A stretch of DNA of 64,000 bases from Mucilaginibacter rubeus (lineage in GTDB: Bacteria > Bacteroidota > Bacteroidia > Sphingobacteriales > Sphingobacteriaceae). Shown here piece by piece: positions 35,287 to 44,078 of this stretch. The notes under the pieces are model-generated. The model had not been told where the DNA came from. It searched no databases and saw only the letters and a list, made by a program, of their open reading frames with translations. The stretch spans positions 186,001 to 250,000 of the forward strand of contig NZ_BMKD01000001.1 of assembly GCF_014643835.1 (NCBI RefSeq), written 5' to 3'. Numbering within the stretch: position 1 is the stretch's first letter; each line of letters begins with the position of its first letter. The position numbers and the translations under genes were made by a program.

Positions 35287-36516
35287 TTAACTCACTGCCT
35301 TCTTCCCTTCAATATTAGGCAATAAGCCGGTGAAGATACCTATCAGCGGCAAGTACGCGCAAACCTTAAATACATAGTTGATACTGGTCATATCAGCAAC
35401 TTTACCCAATATAGCCGATCCTAAACCGCCCATACCAAAAGCCAGGCCGAAGAATAAGCCCGCTATTAAACCTACCTTTCCTGGTACAAGTTCGGTAGCG
35501 TAAACTAAAATTGCCGAAAATGCCGATGAAAGGATTAGGCCGATAAACACAGATAAAACGCCCGTCCAAAATAGCGATACGTAGGGCAGGAGCATGGTAA
35601 AGGGCGCTACACCCAATATCGAAATCCAGATGATGTATTTACGGCCAAAACGATCACCTAACGGCCCGCCGAAAAGCGTTCCCGCAGCTACTGATCCTAA
35701 AAACATAAACAGATAAATTTGTGATTGCTGAATGCTTAAATGGAACTTATTGATCAGGAAGAAAGTATAATAGCTGGTGATGCTGGCCAGGTAAAAATAT
35801 TTGGAGAATATAAGCACCAGCAAAATGCCCAGGGAGAATATCACCCTTCTTTTGGAGATGTTCAACTGAACGGTTTCTTTAGCATTTTTGTTTTTTGCAT
35901 TAAAACTGAGGCGTTCGGCATACCATTTAGCTATGCGGAGCAATACCAAAATTCCGGCGAAGGCGATAAGGCAAAACCAGATCACGTTTGATTGTCCGTA
36001 AGGGATCACGATAAGAGCTGCAAGCAGCGGTCCAATTGCGCTGCCGGCATTACCACCCAGCTGAAAAATAGATTGAGCCAGTCCTTTTTTTCCTCCCGAT
36101 GCTAAATGTGCCACCCGGGATGACTCCGGGTGAAATATGGATGAGCCAATACCAATAAGGCTTACGGCCATCAGCATAATATAAAAGTTACCGGCAAAAG
36201 AGGCAAGCATCAGTCCGGATAGAGTGAAGCCCATGCCAATTGCCAATGAATATGGTTTGGGTTTTTTATCGGTATAAAGCCCTACAAAGGGTTGCAAAAT
36301 AGAGGCTGTAATTTGATAAGTAAACGTAATAAGCCCTATTTGGGTAAAATTAAGACTAAACCGTTGCTTGATAAGCGGGTATATAGACGGGATAACCGAT
36401 TGCAGCATATCATTAATAAAATGGGCCAAACTGATTGTGAACAAAATTGAATACACAGTTTGCTGAACTAATTTTTTAGGGTCCGTGGCAGAGATTGTTG
36501 GGGATGTAGATTCCAT
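35287..36516 (-). CDS. MFS transporter, Fsr (fosmidomycin-resistance) type
   Basis: The 409-residue protein has about 12 membrane segments and Fsr/MFS hallmarks: LAHFINDMLQSVIPSIYPLIKQRFSLNFTQIGLITFTYQ, LQPFVGLYTDKKPKPYS, and FGGPLGDRFGRKYIIW in the central loop. Fsr-like proteins export fosmidomycin or other small molecules with protons. The physiological substrate here is unknown. It is downstream of a FadR-type regulator in the same orientation, with a repeated operator between them. Confidence 0.82.
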   Translation of the reverse strand: MESTSPTISATDPKKLVQQTVYSILFTISLAHFINDMLQSVIPSIYPLIKQRFSLNFTQIGLITFTYQITASILQPFVGLYTDKKPKPYSLAIGMGFTLSGLMLASFAGNFYIMLMAVSLIGIGSSIFHPESSRVAHLASGGKKGLAQSIFQLGGNAGSAIGPLLAALIVIPYGQSNVIWFCLIAFAGILVLLRIAKWYAERLSFNAKNKNAKETVQLNISKRRVIFSLGILLVLIFSKYFYLASITSYYTFFLINKFHLSIQQSQIYLFMFLGSVAAGTLFGGPLGDRFGRKYIIWISILGVAPFTMLLPYVSLFWTGVLSVFIGLILSSAFSAILVYATELVPGKVGLIAGLFFGLAFGMGGLGSAILGKVADMTSINYVFKVCAYLPLIGIFTGLLPNIEGKKAVS

Positions 36517-36547
36517 TGGTGACAGATTAAATTATAAAACATTATAA

Positions 36548-36556
36548 CATCAGATG
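36548..36556. promoter_or_regulatory. Candidate FadR-type operator before the MFS gene
   Basis: CATCAGATG (palindromic around the central A) sits within ATCAGATGAATT at 36549-36560, 33 bp before the MFS start. The same 12-mer occurs at 37238-37249 in front of the regulator gene. Confidence 0.5.
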
Positions 36557-36572
36557 AATTTGATGAAATTTT

Positions 36573-37226
36573 TTAATATTGATGAATTTCGATAACGGTA
36601 TTCCAGGCCTGTTTTGAATCGCAATCGAGAATGTTTTTCAGGAGCTTTTCGTGCAGGTGCTGAGTTTCGATAAAAATGCGCGTATCAGGGTGGATTTCAG
36701 TGAACCAGTTTTTTAAATGTACGGCTGCCGTTTTATATAGATCGCTCAGGATCTCGTTTTTTGATGCTTCGGCAATAGCGATGTGAAACTTAACATCAGC
36801 GTCAATGCACTCTTCCAATAGCCCGGCTTCGGCAGTTCTGTTCCTGGTTTCTAAATGGCTTTTCATGTTGAAAATATCTTTTTGCGAGCGGTTTATAGCA
36901 GCTTTCTCGGCTATTTTCATCTCCAGTAATTGTCTTACCTCATCAAGGTCCTGTGACCGGGCGCGTTTAATACGGGCTTCCATTGGCTCCGGATTAACAG
37001 TACTGCGCTCTACAAAAGTACCCGCACCCTGCTGGATCCTAAGCAGGCCTGATTGTACCAGGCTTTTTGTTGCTTCGCGAATGCTTGAGCGGCCAACACC
37101 AAACTCGGTCATAAGCTCCGGTTCGGTTGGTAGTTTATCATTTATTTGATACCTTCCTCCGGCAATCTGCTCCTTCAGTTTCTCAGCAATCTCTTCAGCC
37201 AGCGACCTTTTAATAATTTTACTCAT
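36573..37226 (-). CDS. GntR/FadR-family transcriptional regulator
   Basis: The 217-residue protein has an N-terminal winged helix (residues 8-75: YQINDKLPTEPELMTEFGVGRSSIREATKSLVQSGLLRIQQGAGTFV) and a C-terminal all-helical FCD ligand domain (about 85-215) that normally binds a carboxylic-acid effector. The FCD metal-binding residues are only partly traceable (DADVKFHIAIAEAS). It probably represses itself and the MFS gene 56 bp downstream through the shared CATCAGATG palindromes. Confidence 0.88.
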   Translation of the reverse strand: MSKIIKRSLAEEIAEKLKEQIAGGRYQINDKLPTEPELMTEFGVGRSSIREATKSLVQSGLLRIQQGAGTFVERSTVNPEPMEARIKRARSQDLDEVRQLLEMKIAEKAAINRSQKDIFNMKSHLETRNRTAEAGLLEECIDADVKFHIAIAEASKNEILSDLYKTAAVHLKNWFTEIHPDTRIFIETQHLHEKLLKNILDCDSKQAWNTVIEIHQY

Positions 37227-37235
37227 TTGTGTAAA

Positions 37236-37246
37236 TCATCAGATGA
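37236..37246. promoter_or_regulatory. Candidate FadR-type operator before the regulator gene
   Basis: TCATCAGATGA is a perfect 11-bp palindrome around the central A, 10 bp before the regulator's start codon, fitting autoregulation. Confidence 0.55.
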
Positions 37247-37412
37247 ATTGCAAAGGTATAGGTTTGTTTGAGAAATAAAAGTTATTTTGGGGCAAAATCT
37301 ATTTTAAAAAAAATAGTGCCAATTATTAGCCGGTGTTTTCTAAAGCATTAATATATATTTAAATTTAGCTTAACATTTGTGCCGTTACTTTGATGCCATA
37401 AAAATACCCCTT

Positions 37413-38021
37413 GTGAAACAATATTCGGATGCACAACTTTTACTTGAACTGCAGAGCGGTAACGACGGGGCATTCAGGGAAATTTATGAGCGCTACGCCG
37501 ATAGGTTAATTGCCTTCGCGTTAAAGAAAACGCAAAACGAGGATGAAGCGATGGATATGGTACAGGAGCTGTTCCTCTCCATATGGAAAAATCGTAATAC
37601 CATCCAGGTAAATGGTGCGCTTGAAGCCTACCTCATGGTTTCTGTTAATTACATGAGCTATAAGTGGTACAAAAAGCAAAGCATCAAGCCGCGACCGTTA
37701 GATGATGTTTCCAAATTACAGGAAACTTATGAACACAGCACCGACCAAAAACTTTCCCTTGCCGAATTGCACCTGTTAATCAATCAGGAAATAGCGGATA
37801 TGCCCGAGAAAATGCGACAGGTTTATTTGTGTAGCCGCGAGCAGGATATGACCGGCCCGCAAATAGCCGAATTTTTAGGCTTATCGCACCAAACCGTGCG
37901 CAACCAAATTAGTAATGCTTTAAGCAGGTTGAAGAAATCTGTTCAGAAGTATTATGATGTCATCCCCTTTGATAATTACAGCAGATTTTTGCTGTTGATA
38001 ATTTTTTTCAAAAAGTTATAG
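37413..38021 (+). CDS. ECF sigma factor of a FecR/SusC relay
   Basis: The 202-residue protein has region 2 (about 15-85: AFREIYERYADRLIAFALKKTQ, DMVQELFLSIWKNR) and region 4 (about 125-185: MPEKMRQVYLCSREQDMTGPQIAEFLGLSHQTVRNQI). I use GTG 37413 because the sequence then begins VKQYSDAQLLLELQSG, the usual family N-terminus, and because a -7-like TTACTTTG sits at 37384-37391. It precedes fecR and an STN-containing susC, so it should activate that operon when the SusC substrate arrives. Confidence 0.9.
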   Translation: MKQYSDAQLLLELQSGNDGAFREIYERYADRLIAFALKKTQNEDEAMDMVQELFLSIWKNRNTIQVNGALEAYLMVSVNYMSYKWYKKQSIKPRPLDDVSKLQETYEHSTDQKLSLAELHLLINQEIADMPEKMRQVYLCSREQDMTGPQIAEFLGLSHQTVRNQISNALSRLKKSVQKYYDVIPFDNYSRFLLLIIFFKKL

Positions 38022-38069
38022 TACACTCCTCCGTCTCGGGTCACTTATCAGGTATAAAGCCCCTGTTAG

Positions 38070-39008
38070 GTGAATCAAAGAGAAATAAAAAAACTACTAA
38101 ATAAGTTTAACGCCGGCAAATGTACCGACGAGGAATTGCAGCTTTTACAACAACTGATGCATAACATTGACACGGACGCCAAAACCGGCGACAATGTTAA
38201 AGCCCTTAAGCAACCGCTGTGGGAACGGATAGAAAAACAAACTATAGATAAAGGTAAAGTCCGCAGGCTAAATACCAGATGGTTAAGAGTTGCCGCCGCT
38301 GTTTTGGTAGCTGTATGTGCCGGACTGTTCTACTCCAAATTAGCTACCCACAAAAATGAGCAAATAGCTTACCAGGTAATCACCGCTCCTAAAGGCTGCA
38401 TGAAACAGATAATGCTGCCAGATAGCTCAACTGTTCAGTTAAACGCAGGCACATCGTTAAAGTTCCCGGTTAGTTTTGGCGATACGAAAAGAGAAGTAAC
38501 GCTGATAAATGGCGAGGCGTTTTTTGACGTGAAACATGATGTGAAGCGGCCATTTATGGTGCATGCCGCAAAAGTTATTACTCAAGTACTTGGTACATCG
38601 TTCAATATCAAATTTTATAAGGAGCTGCCCGACATACAGGTGTATGTGAACAGCGGGAAGGTAGAGGTGCATGATCAGCGCCATACATTGGGTTTTTACA
38701 CACCCAGGCAGCAGTTAACCTATAACAAACAACATGAAAGCTTTACGCGCCAGGAACTAACGGCTGATCATTCGCTGAGCTGGATGCATGAGGAGTTGAT
38801 ACTGGATAATGTGTCATTTAAGGAAATTACCGTTTATCTGCGAAACCGCTATAACGTGAATTTTAAATACAATGAAAAACGATTGGCGCAGCAGCATTAT
38901 TCGGTAAGGTTTTCAAATAACTTGAATATCAGGCAAGTGCTGGATATACTTCAGTTTATTGATGGCCGAAAGTATAAGTTAAACGGAGATACAGTAAATA
39001 TTAAATAA
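38070..39008 (+). CDS. FecR-type anti-sigma factor
   Basis: The 312-residue inner-membrane protein has a cytoplasmic N-terminus (about 1-75), one membrane helix (LRVAAAVLVAVCAGLFYSK, about 77-97) and a periplasmic FecR domain (LPDSSTVQLNAGTSLKFP, GEAFFDVKHDVKRPFMVHA, VLGTSFNIKFY). A C-terminal STN-like domain follows (NVSFKEITVYLRNRYNVNFKYNEKR). It relays signal from the SusC STN domain to the ECF sigma. The start is GTG 38070. Order sigma-fecR-susC-susD is the standard Bacteroidota arrangement. Confidence 0.93.
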   Translation: MNQREIKKLLNKFNAGKCTDEELQLLQQLMHNIDTDAKTGDNVKALKQPLWERIEKQTIDKGKVRRLNTRWLRVAAAVLVAVCAGLFYSKLATHKNEQIAYQVITAPKGCMKQIMLPDSSTVQLNAGTSLKFPVSFGDTKREVTLINGEAFFDVKHDVKRPFMVHAAKVITQVLGTSFNIKFYKELPDIQVYVNSGKVEVHDQRHTLGFYTPRQQLTYNKQHESFTRQELTADHSLSWMHEELILDNVSFKEITVYLRNRYNVNFKYNEKRLAQQHYSVRFSNNLNIRQVLDILQFIDGRKYKLNGDTVNIK

Positions 39009-39118
39009 CAATATGAAAGGAAAACCAATGCCTGCTCCAACAGGCACTGGCTCAATTAAGTGTAGCTGCCAAAACTAAAAGCCAACAGGCAGTTACTAAT
39101 CACTTTAAAAACAAATGT

Positions 39119-42100
39119 ATGGAAAAATCTTTAACCCGGATTTCAAGAAGATTAATCTCAGCAATTTTGTTGCTGGTAACAACCCTGACGGCAGTATTGC
39201 CCTCACGCGCCTTCGCCGAGCGTAGTGTATCGCTGATGGATCAGCCGGTAACCGTAAAGTTTGCCGATGAAACCATGGACGCCTCGCTCGAGAAACTCAA
39301 AAAAGCGGTAAATACCGTCGCATTTAACTACAAGATGGATGATGTGGCTGTGGTAAAAGTAAAGGCAAATTCATTTGTTAACAAACCATTAAAAGATGTG
39401 CTTAACGCTTTAACTGCCAATACGCAATTGGAGTACCGCGAAAAGTACGGCACTATCATCATCTCGCACAAAAAGGTGGTACGTGCACCCGAAAAAATTA
39501 CGGTGACCGGAACAGTGACCGATAAAGACGGTCCGCTGGCCGGCGTGGCTGTACGCAGCAAAACTTCAACTGCTGCCACTTCAACCGATGTTAATGGTAA
39601 TTTTAAAATTACTGTTGAAAAGGGCGAGGTGCTGGTTTTTAGCTTTATCGGCTACAAAAGCCGCGAAGTTGCCGCCGGTCAATCGCCGCTTAGCATTACT
39701 TTGGAGGCCGACGTTACGGGTTTAAACGCCGTAGTAGTGGTAGGTTACGGTACTCAAAAAAATACCGATGTAACCGGTTCGGTAGGTTCATTAAAAGTTA
39801 GTAATGTTAAAGATCGTTCGGTGGGTTCGGTGACCGAAATGCTGCAGGGACAAATTGCAGGTGTTACAGTTTTGAACGAAGGTGGTGACCCAACTTCGGG
39901 CCCAAGCATCAGGTTACGCGGTCAAAGCTCTTTCAATAATGAAGGTCCGTTGATGGTTGTTGACGGTACCATTTATAACGGCGGCCCCATCGATCCTTCG
40001 GACATCGAATCTATCGACGTATTGAAAGATTCATATGCTGCCATCTATGGTGCCAAGGCTGCCGGTGGTGTAATTTTGATCACTACCAAACGCGGTAAAC
40101 AAGGTAAAACCAATCTTGACATTACTGCAAAAGGCGGCGTACAAAACGCCTTGAAAATATTACAGGCCTTAAACGCTGCCGATTATGCAGATGCTATAAA
40201 TACTGCTTATGATAACGCAGGCAAAACCCGTTTGCCAGCTTTTGACGCCACTGTAAACCCTGATTCGCGTGTAACCCGTACCAACTGGACAGATGCCTTG
40301 TTCAGAACAGGCTACATACAGGATTATAATCTGAATATCAGCGGCGGTAGCGAAAAATCTACTTTTTATATTTCGGGAGGGTATCGTAAAAATGATGCTA
40401 TCCTGTTAAATACCAATGCTATCCGCTATAACTTTCGGGTAAACTCCGATCATCAGATCAATAACTGGTTAAAGATTGGCGAAAGTTTCTCTTATTCATA
40501 TAACAACGGTCAGGGTGCTAATACTACAAGCGCTTACACTGGTGCTATCTTATCGGCTATATTTTATCCGCCAAACGCTTCTATTTACAATGCCGATGGC
40601 AGCTTTGGTGGCGTACCCGCCCAATATGCAGGTTCATATGGCGACGTTATCAACCCGGTTGCTTACTTAAAGCGCCTGGATAACAGTGATGCTGTAAACA
40701 GCTTTAACGTGAACCCCTATGTAGAAGTAAGCCTGATCAAAGGTTTGAAATTTCGCTCAAATCTGGGCATAACCAAAAATTCTGAAACTATCAAAAACTT
40801 CAGCACACGAGTGCTGGAGCCCGGTAAAAAGTTTTTTGATAACTTCCTTTTCCAGGAGCAAAACAATACACGCACTATCCTGGCCGAGCAGACTTTAAAC
40901 TTCGACAGGACCTTTGGTAATCACCACGTAAGTGCTTTGGCAGGTTATACTTATCAGAATGATACCCAGGAGTTTTTTAGCGTTAACACAGATAACTACC
41001 TGAGCGAAGATCCTGCTTACCGTTATATCATCAACGGTAGTCTTAACCCAACAGGCGTACCGCTACAAGGCAACAAAAACGAATCTGCTTTGATCTCATA
41101 CCTGGGCAGGATCGGTTATGATTATGCAAGTAAATACTTTATCAACGGTATCATCCGTCGTGATGCTACTTCATTGTTAACAAGTAAAAACCGCACCGAG
41201 GTTTATCCTGGTGTATCTGCAGGCTGGTTAATCAGTAAAGAATCATTTTTTCCTACCGATGCATTGGTGTCGTTTGCTAAGTTAAGGGCAAGTTATGGCC
41301 AGTCAGGTAACCTTGCAGGTTTGCCAAGCTTCCCTACTTCAGTTTCTTTAAGTAAAACCGCAGGTTATTTAGGCAATCCGGCTACAGCTATTACTGGTTC
41401 GGCTGTTGATGGTTTGGCCAACCTTAATCTTAAATGGGAAAAAGCTACGCAAACCGATATCGGTGTTGATTTAGGCCTCATGAACGGTAAGATCAATGTT
41501 ACTGCCGATGTGTTTCAGAAAAGAAATACCCGCTTCCTCTTCCAGCCACCGGTTGCAGCTGTTTATGGCGTGTCAAACCCTCCGTTTGTTAATGGTGGTC
41601 AGATCACAAACAGAGGTATTGAGTTGGCGGTTAAATACCAGGGAAGCGTTGGTGAATTCCATTATAATTTAGCAGCTAACGGATCATACATCAAAAACAA
41701 AATTGATAACATACTTCCAGGTCAGCAAACCATCCTTTCTGGTCCAACAGTAAGGGATAACCTGGTACCTGTATGGTTACAACAGGGGTATTCTTTGTAT
41801 TCGTTCTTTGGATACAAAACCGCGGGCTTATTCCAATCGCAGGATGAGGTAAATAATTATAAAGGATCTTCGGGTACGCTTATTCAACCAAATGCAAAAC
41901 CAGGCGATATCAAATTCCAGGACCTTAATAATGACGGTAAAATAACCGAAGCTGATAAAACTTACCTCGGCACACCGTTTCCTAAATTTAGCTATGGTTT
42001 TACCGCAAACTTTAGCTATGGCCCGTTTGATATGAGCGTGTTTTTGCAGGGTGTAGCAGGCAACAAACTTTTCAATGCTGTTAAATACACTGGTTTAAAT

Positions 42101-42472
42101 GCATCTATCCAAAACTATAACCTGCTGGCCGATGCTAAAAACGCCTGGACACCAACGCATACCAACACCAATATCCCGCGCTTATCTGCAAGTGATGCAA
42201 ACGGCAACTTTGGTAACGTATCTGACTTTTACGTTGAGAACGGTTCATACATGCGTATCAAAAATGTAACGCTTGGTTACACGCTGCCAAAAGCGCTGAT
42301 GACTAAAATTGGCGTACGCAGCGCTCGCGTTTTTGCCAACGCGCAAAACCTGGCCACATTTACCAAATATACAGGTCTCGACCCCGAAGTTGGTATTAAC
42401 CAAAACGGTGTTGATTTAGGCTTGTACCCACAGGCAAGGATCATTTTAATAGGTGTTAACGTAGGCTTATAA
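39119..42472 (+). CDS. SusC/RagA transporter with STN signalling domain
   Basis: The 1117-residue protein has a signal peptide (ending SRAFAE, about 33) and an STN domain (about 45-115: ETMDASLEKLKKAVNTVAFNYKMDD). A CarboxypepD-like domain, a plug (LNAVVVVGYGTQKNTDVTGSVGSL, PLMVVDGTIYNGG) and a barrel ending ILIGVNVGL follow. The STN domain lets it signal through FecR to the ECF sigma. With SusD and the downstream glycerophosphodiesterase/phosphatase, its cargo may be a glycerophosphate-containing compound; this is inference from neighbours. Confidence 0.95.
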   Translation: MEKSLTRISRRLISAILLLVTTLTAVLPSRAFAERSVSLMDQPVTVKFADETMDASLEKLKKAVNTVAFNYKMDDVAVVKVKANSFVNKPLKDVLNALTANTQLEYREKYGTIIISHKKVVRAPEKITVTGTVTDKDGPLAGVAVRSKTSTAATSTDVNGNFKITVEKGEVLVFSFIGYKSREVAAGQSPLSITLEADVTGLNAVVVVGYGTQKNTDVTGSVGSLKVSNVKDRSVGSVTEMLQGQIAGVTVLNEGGDPTSGPSIRLRGQSSFNNEGPLMVVDGTIYNGGPIDPSDIESIDVLKDSYAAIYGAKAAGGVILITTKRGKQGKTNLDITAKGGVQNALKILQALNAADYADAINTAYDNAGKTRLPAFDATVNPDSRVTRTNWTDALFRTGYIQDYNLNISGGSEKSTFYISGGYRKNDAILLNTNAIRYNFRVNSDHQINNWLKIGESFSYSYNNGQGANTTSAYTGAILSAIFYPPNASIYNADGSFGGVPAQYAGSYGDVINPVAYLKRLDNSDAVNSFNVNPYVEVSLIKGLKFRSNLGITKNSETIKNFSTRVLEPGKKFFDNFLFQEQNNTRTILAEQTLNFDRTFGNHHVSALAGYTYQNDTQEFFSVNTDNYLSEDPAYRYIINGSLNPTGVPLQGNKNESALISYLGRIGYDYASKYFINGIIRRDATSLLTSKNRTEVYPGVSAGWLISKESFFPTDALVSFAKLRASYGQSGNLAGLPSFPTSVSLSKTAGYLGNPATAITGSAVDGLANLNLKWEKATQTDIGVDLGLMNGKINVTADVFQKRNTRFLFQPPVAAVYGVSNPPFVNGGQITNRGIELAVKYQGSVGEFHYNLAANGSYIKNKIDNILPGQQTILSGPTVRDNLVPVWLQQGYSLYSFFGYKTAGLFQSQDEVNNYKGSSGTLIQPNAKPGDIKFQDLNNDGKITEADKTYLGTPFPKFSYGFTANFSYGPFDMSVFLQGVAGNKLFNAVKYTGLNASIQNYNLLADAKNAWTPTHTNTNIPRLSASDANGNFGNVSDFYVENGSYMRIKNVTLGYTLPKALMTKIGVRSARVFANAQNLATFTKYTGLDPEVGINQNGVDLGLYPQARIILIGVNVGL

Positions 42473-42505
42473 TCAATCAGGAACCACAATTAAGAAGATA
42501 CAGAG

Positions 42506-44020
42506 ATGAAACTTAAAAATATAATTAGCAAAGGCTTAATGGGTGTAATGATTATTGCACTGGCCGAAAGCTGTAAAAAAGGCACTTTAGATAATATTAA
42601 ACCAACAGGTACGCCAACAAGCACCAACTTTTGGAAAACAGCTGCTGATGCCCAGGCCGCAGCTAATGGTTTGTATGAGAAACAAAGTAACAGCGAAGAC
42701 CTTTACGGTCGTGGTTTCTTTTGGTTCATTAACGCCAGTGATGATATGGTTGTAGGCCGTACATCAGCCGATAGGGAAAATATCAAAAACTTTGTGTGTA
42801 CCGGTAACGAGAGTAGTATTTACGCTCCATGGCAGTTGCACTTTGTTGTGATGAAACGTGCTAATGACGTGATCAACAACGTGCCGAACATTAACATGGA
42901 TGCGGCTACCAAAAACTTTATTTTGGGCCAGGCTTACTTTATTCATGCTGTAATGCACCTGGAAATTGCCGATCTATACGGATCGGACAAACAAGGCGCT
43001 CCTTTGCAAAATCGCGCCAATCCATTAGCGTTCCCGGCGCAATTGCCTTCAGTTAAAGATAACTACGCTTATATCGAGGCTGATTTGAAAAAGGCAGCTT
43101 CTTTACTGCCTTACTTTGATAAGCTTGCCGCTGCCGATAAAGGCCGCGCTCATAAAACTGCTGCTTATGCTTATTTGGCTAAAACTTACCTGCATGCTAA
43201 GGATTACGCTAACGCCGAAAAATATGCCGACTCGGTTATCCTCAGCGGAAAACATGCTTTGCTAAGTAATTATGCGGATGTGTTCAAGATCGCTAATAAC
43301 TATAGCTCTGAGTATATCTGGTCGGTTGCAAGTAACCTGAATGGCCAGAGTATTTTGCCTGGTGCAATGCTGGAGAACAAAGGCTGGGGTTTATATAACG
43401 GCTTCGGTTATTATCAGCCGACCAAAGAGCTTGTTGATGAGTTTGAAGCAGGCGATAAAAGGCTTCCGGCTACTATCCTGCAAAAAGGCGATAGCTTCCA
43501 GTATTTCGGTCAAACTTATACTTACCCAATTGGTGGTAAAAGCAACAGCTTAACCGGCTACCAGTTTAATAAATATATGGAACCGTTTAGCTATGCAGGT
43601 GGTATTCACGTAAGCCCTAACGGCGATGAGCCATCTACAGATTTAAACGTACCATTGTTGCGTTATGCCGAGATCCTGCTGATTAAAGCCGAAGCGCAGA
43701 TCATGCAGGGCAAAAACGGTGATGCCGCGCTTAACCAGGTGCGTGTACGTGCAGGATTGCCCCCGATTACTAATGCCACAATGGCAAACCTCAAACACGA
43801 ACGCCGCGTTGAATTGGCGGGAGAGTGGAGCGATCGCAATTTTGACCTGGTACGCTGGGGCGATGCACAGGCAATTTACGCAAAACCGTTACACGGTTCA
43901 GATGGCTCAGTTGTGTGGAAAGCTCGTAACTTTGACCCGGCGAGGGATAACGTTTGGCCAATTCCGCCAAAAGATATCCAGATAAGCCAGGGCCAGCTGA
44001 AACAGAATGCCGGCTGGTAA
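42506..44020 (+). CDS. SusD/RagB nutrient-binding lipoprotein
   Basis: The 504-residue protein has a lipoprotein signal (ALAESC, Cys23) and SusD architecture: N-terminal DNIKPTGTPTSTNFWKTAADAQAAANGLY, helical TPR-like regions (HKTAAYAYLAKTYLHAKDYANAEKYADSVILSGKH) and the family end VWPIPPKDIQISQGQLKQNAGW. It is the surface partner of the upstream SusC. A strong hairpin follows it, before the phosphatase fusion gene. Confidence 0.94.
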   Translation: MKLKNIISKGLMGVMIIALAESCKKGTLDNIKPTGTPTSTNFWKTAADAQAAANGLYEKQSNSEDLYGRGFFWFINASDDMVVGRTSADRENIKNFVCTGNESSIYAPWQLHFVVMKRANDVINNVPNINMDAATKNFILGQAYFIHAVMHLEIADLYGSDKQGAPLQNRANPLAFPAQLPSVKDNYAYIEADLKKAASLLPYFDKLAAADKGRAHKTAAYAYLAKTYLHAKDYANAEKYADSVILSGKHALLSNYADVFKIANNYSSEYIWSVASNLNGQSILPGAMLENKGWGLYNGFGYYQPTKELVDEFEAGDKRLPATILQKGDSFQYFGQTYTYPIGGKSNSLTGYQFNKYMEPFSYAGGIHVSPNGDEPSTDLNVPLLRYAEILLIKAEAQIMQGKNGDAALNQVRVRAGLPPITNATMANLKHERRVELAGEWSDRNFDLVRWGDAQAIYAKPLHGSDGSVVWKARNFDPARDNVWPIPPKDIQISQGQLKQNAGW

Positions 44021-44038
44021 TTGACATATTGAAACTTA

Positions 44039-44063
44039 CAAAACCGGGCACAGCCCGGTTTTG
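44039..44063 (+). terminator. Hairpin between susD-2 and the phosphodiesterase-phosphatase gene
   Basis: CAAAACCGGGC and GCCCGGTTTTG form a perfect 11-bp stem with loop ACA, ending 15 bp before the next ATG. Only four T residues follow, so it may reduce rather than stop transcription. Confidence 0.65.
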
Positions 44064-44078
44064 CTATATCTATACCAA

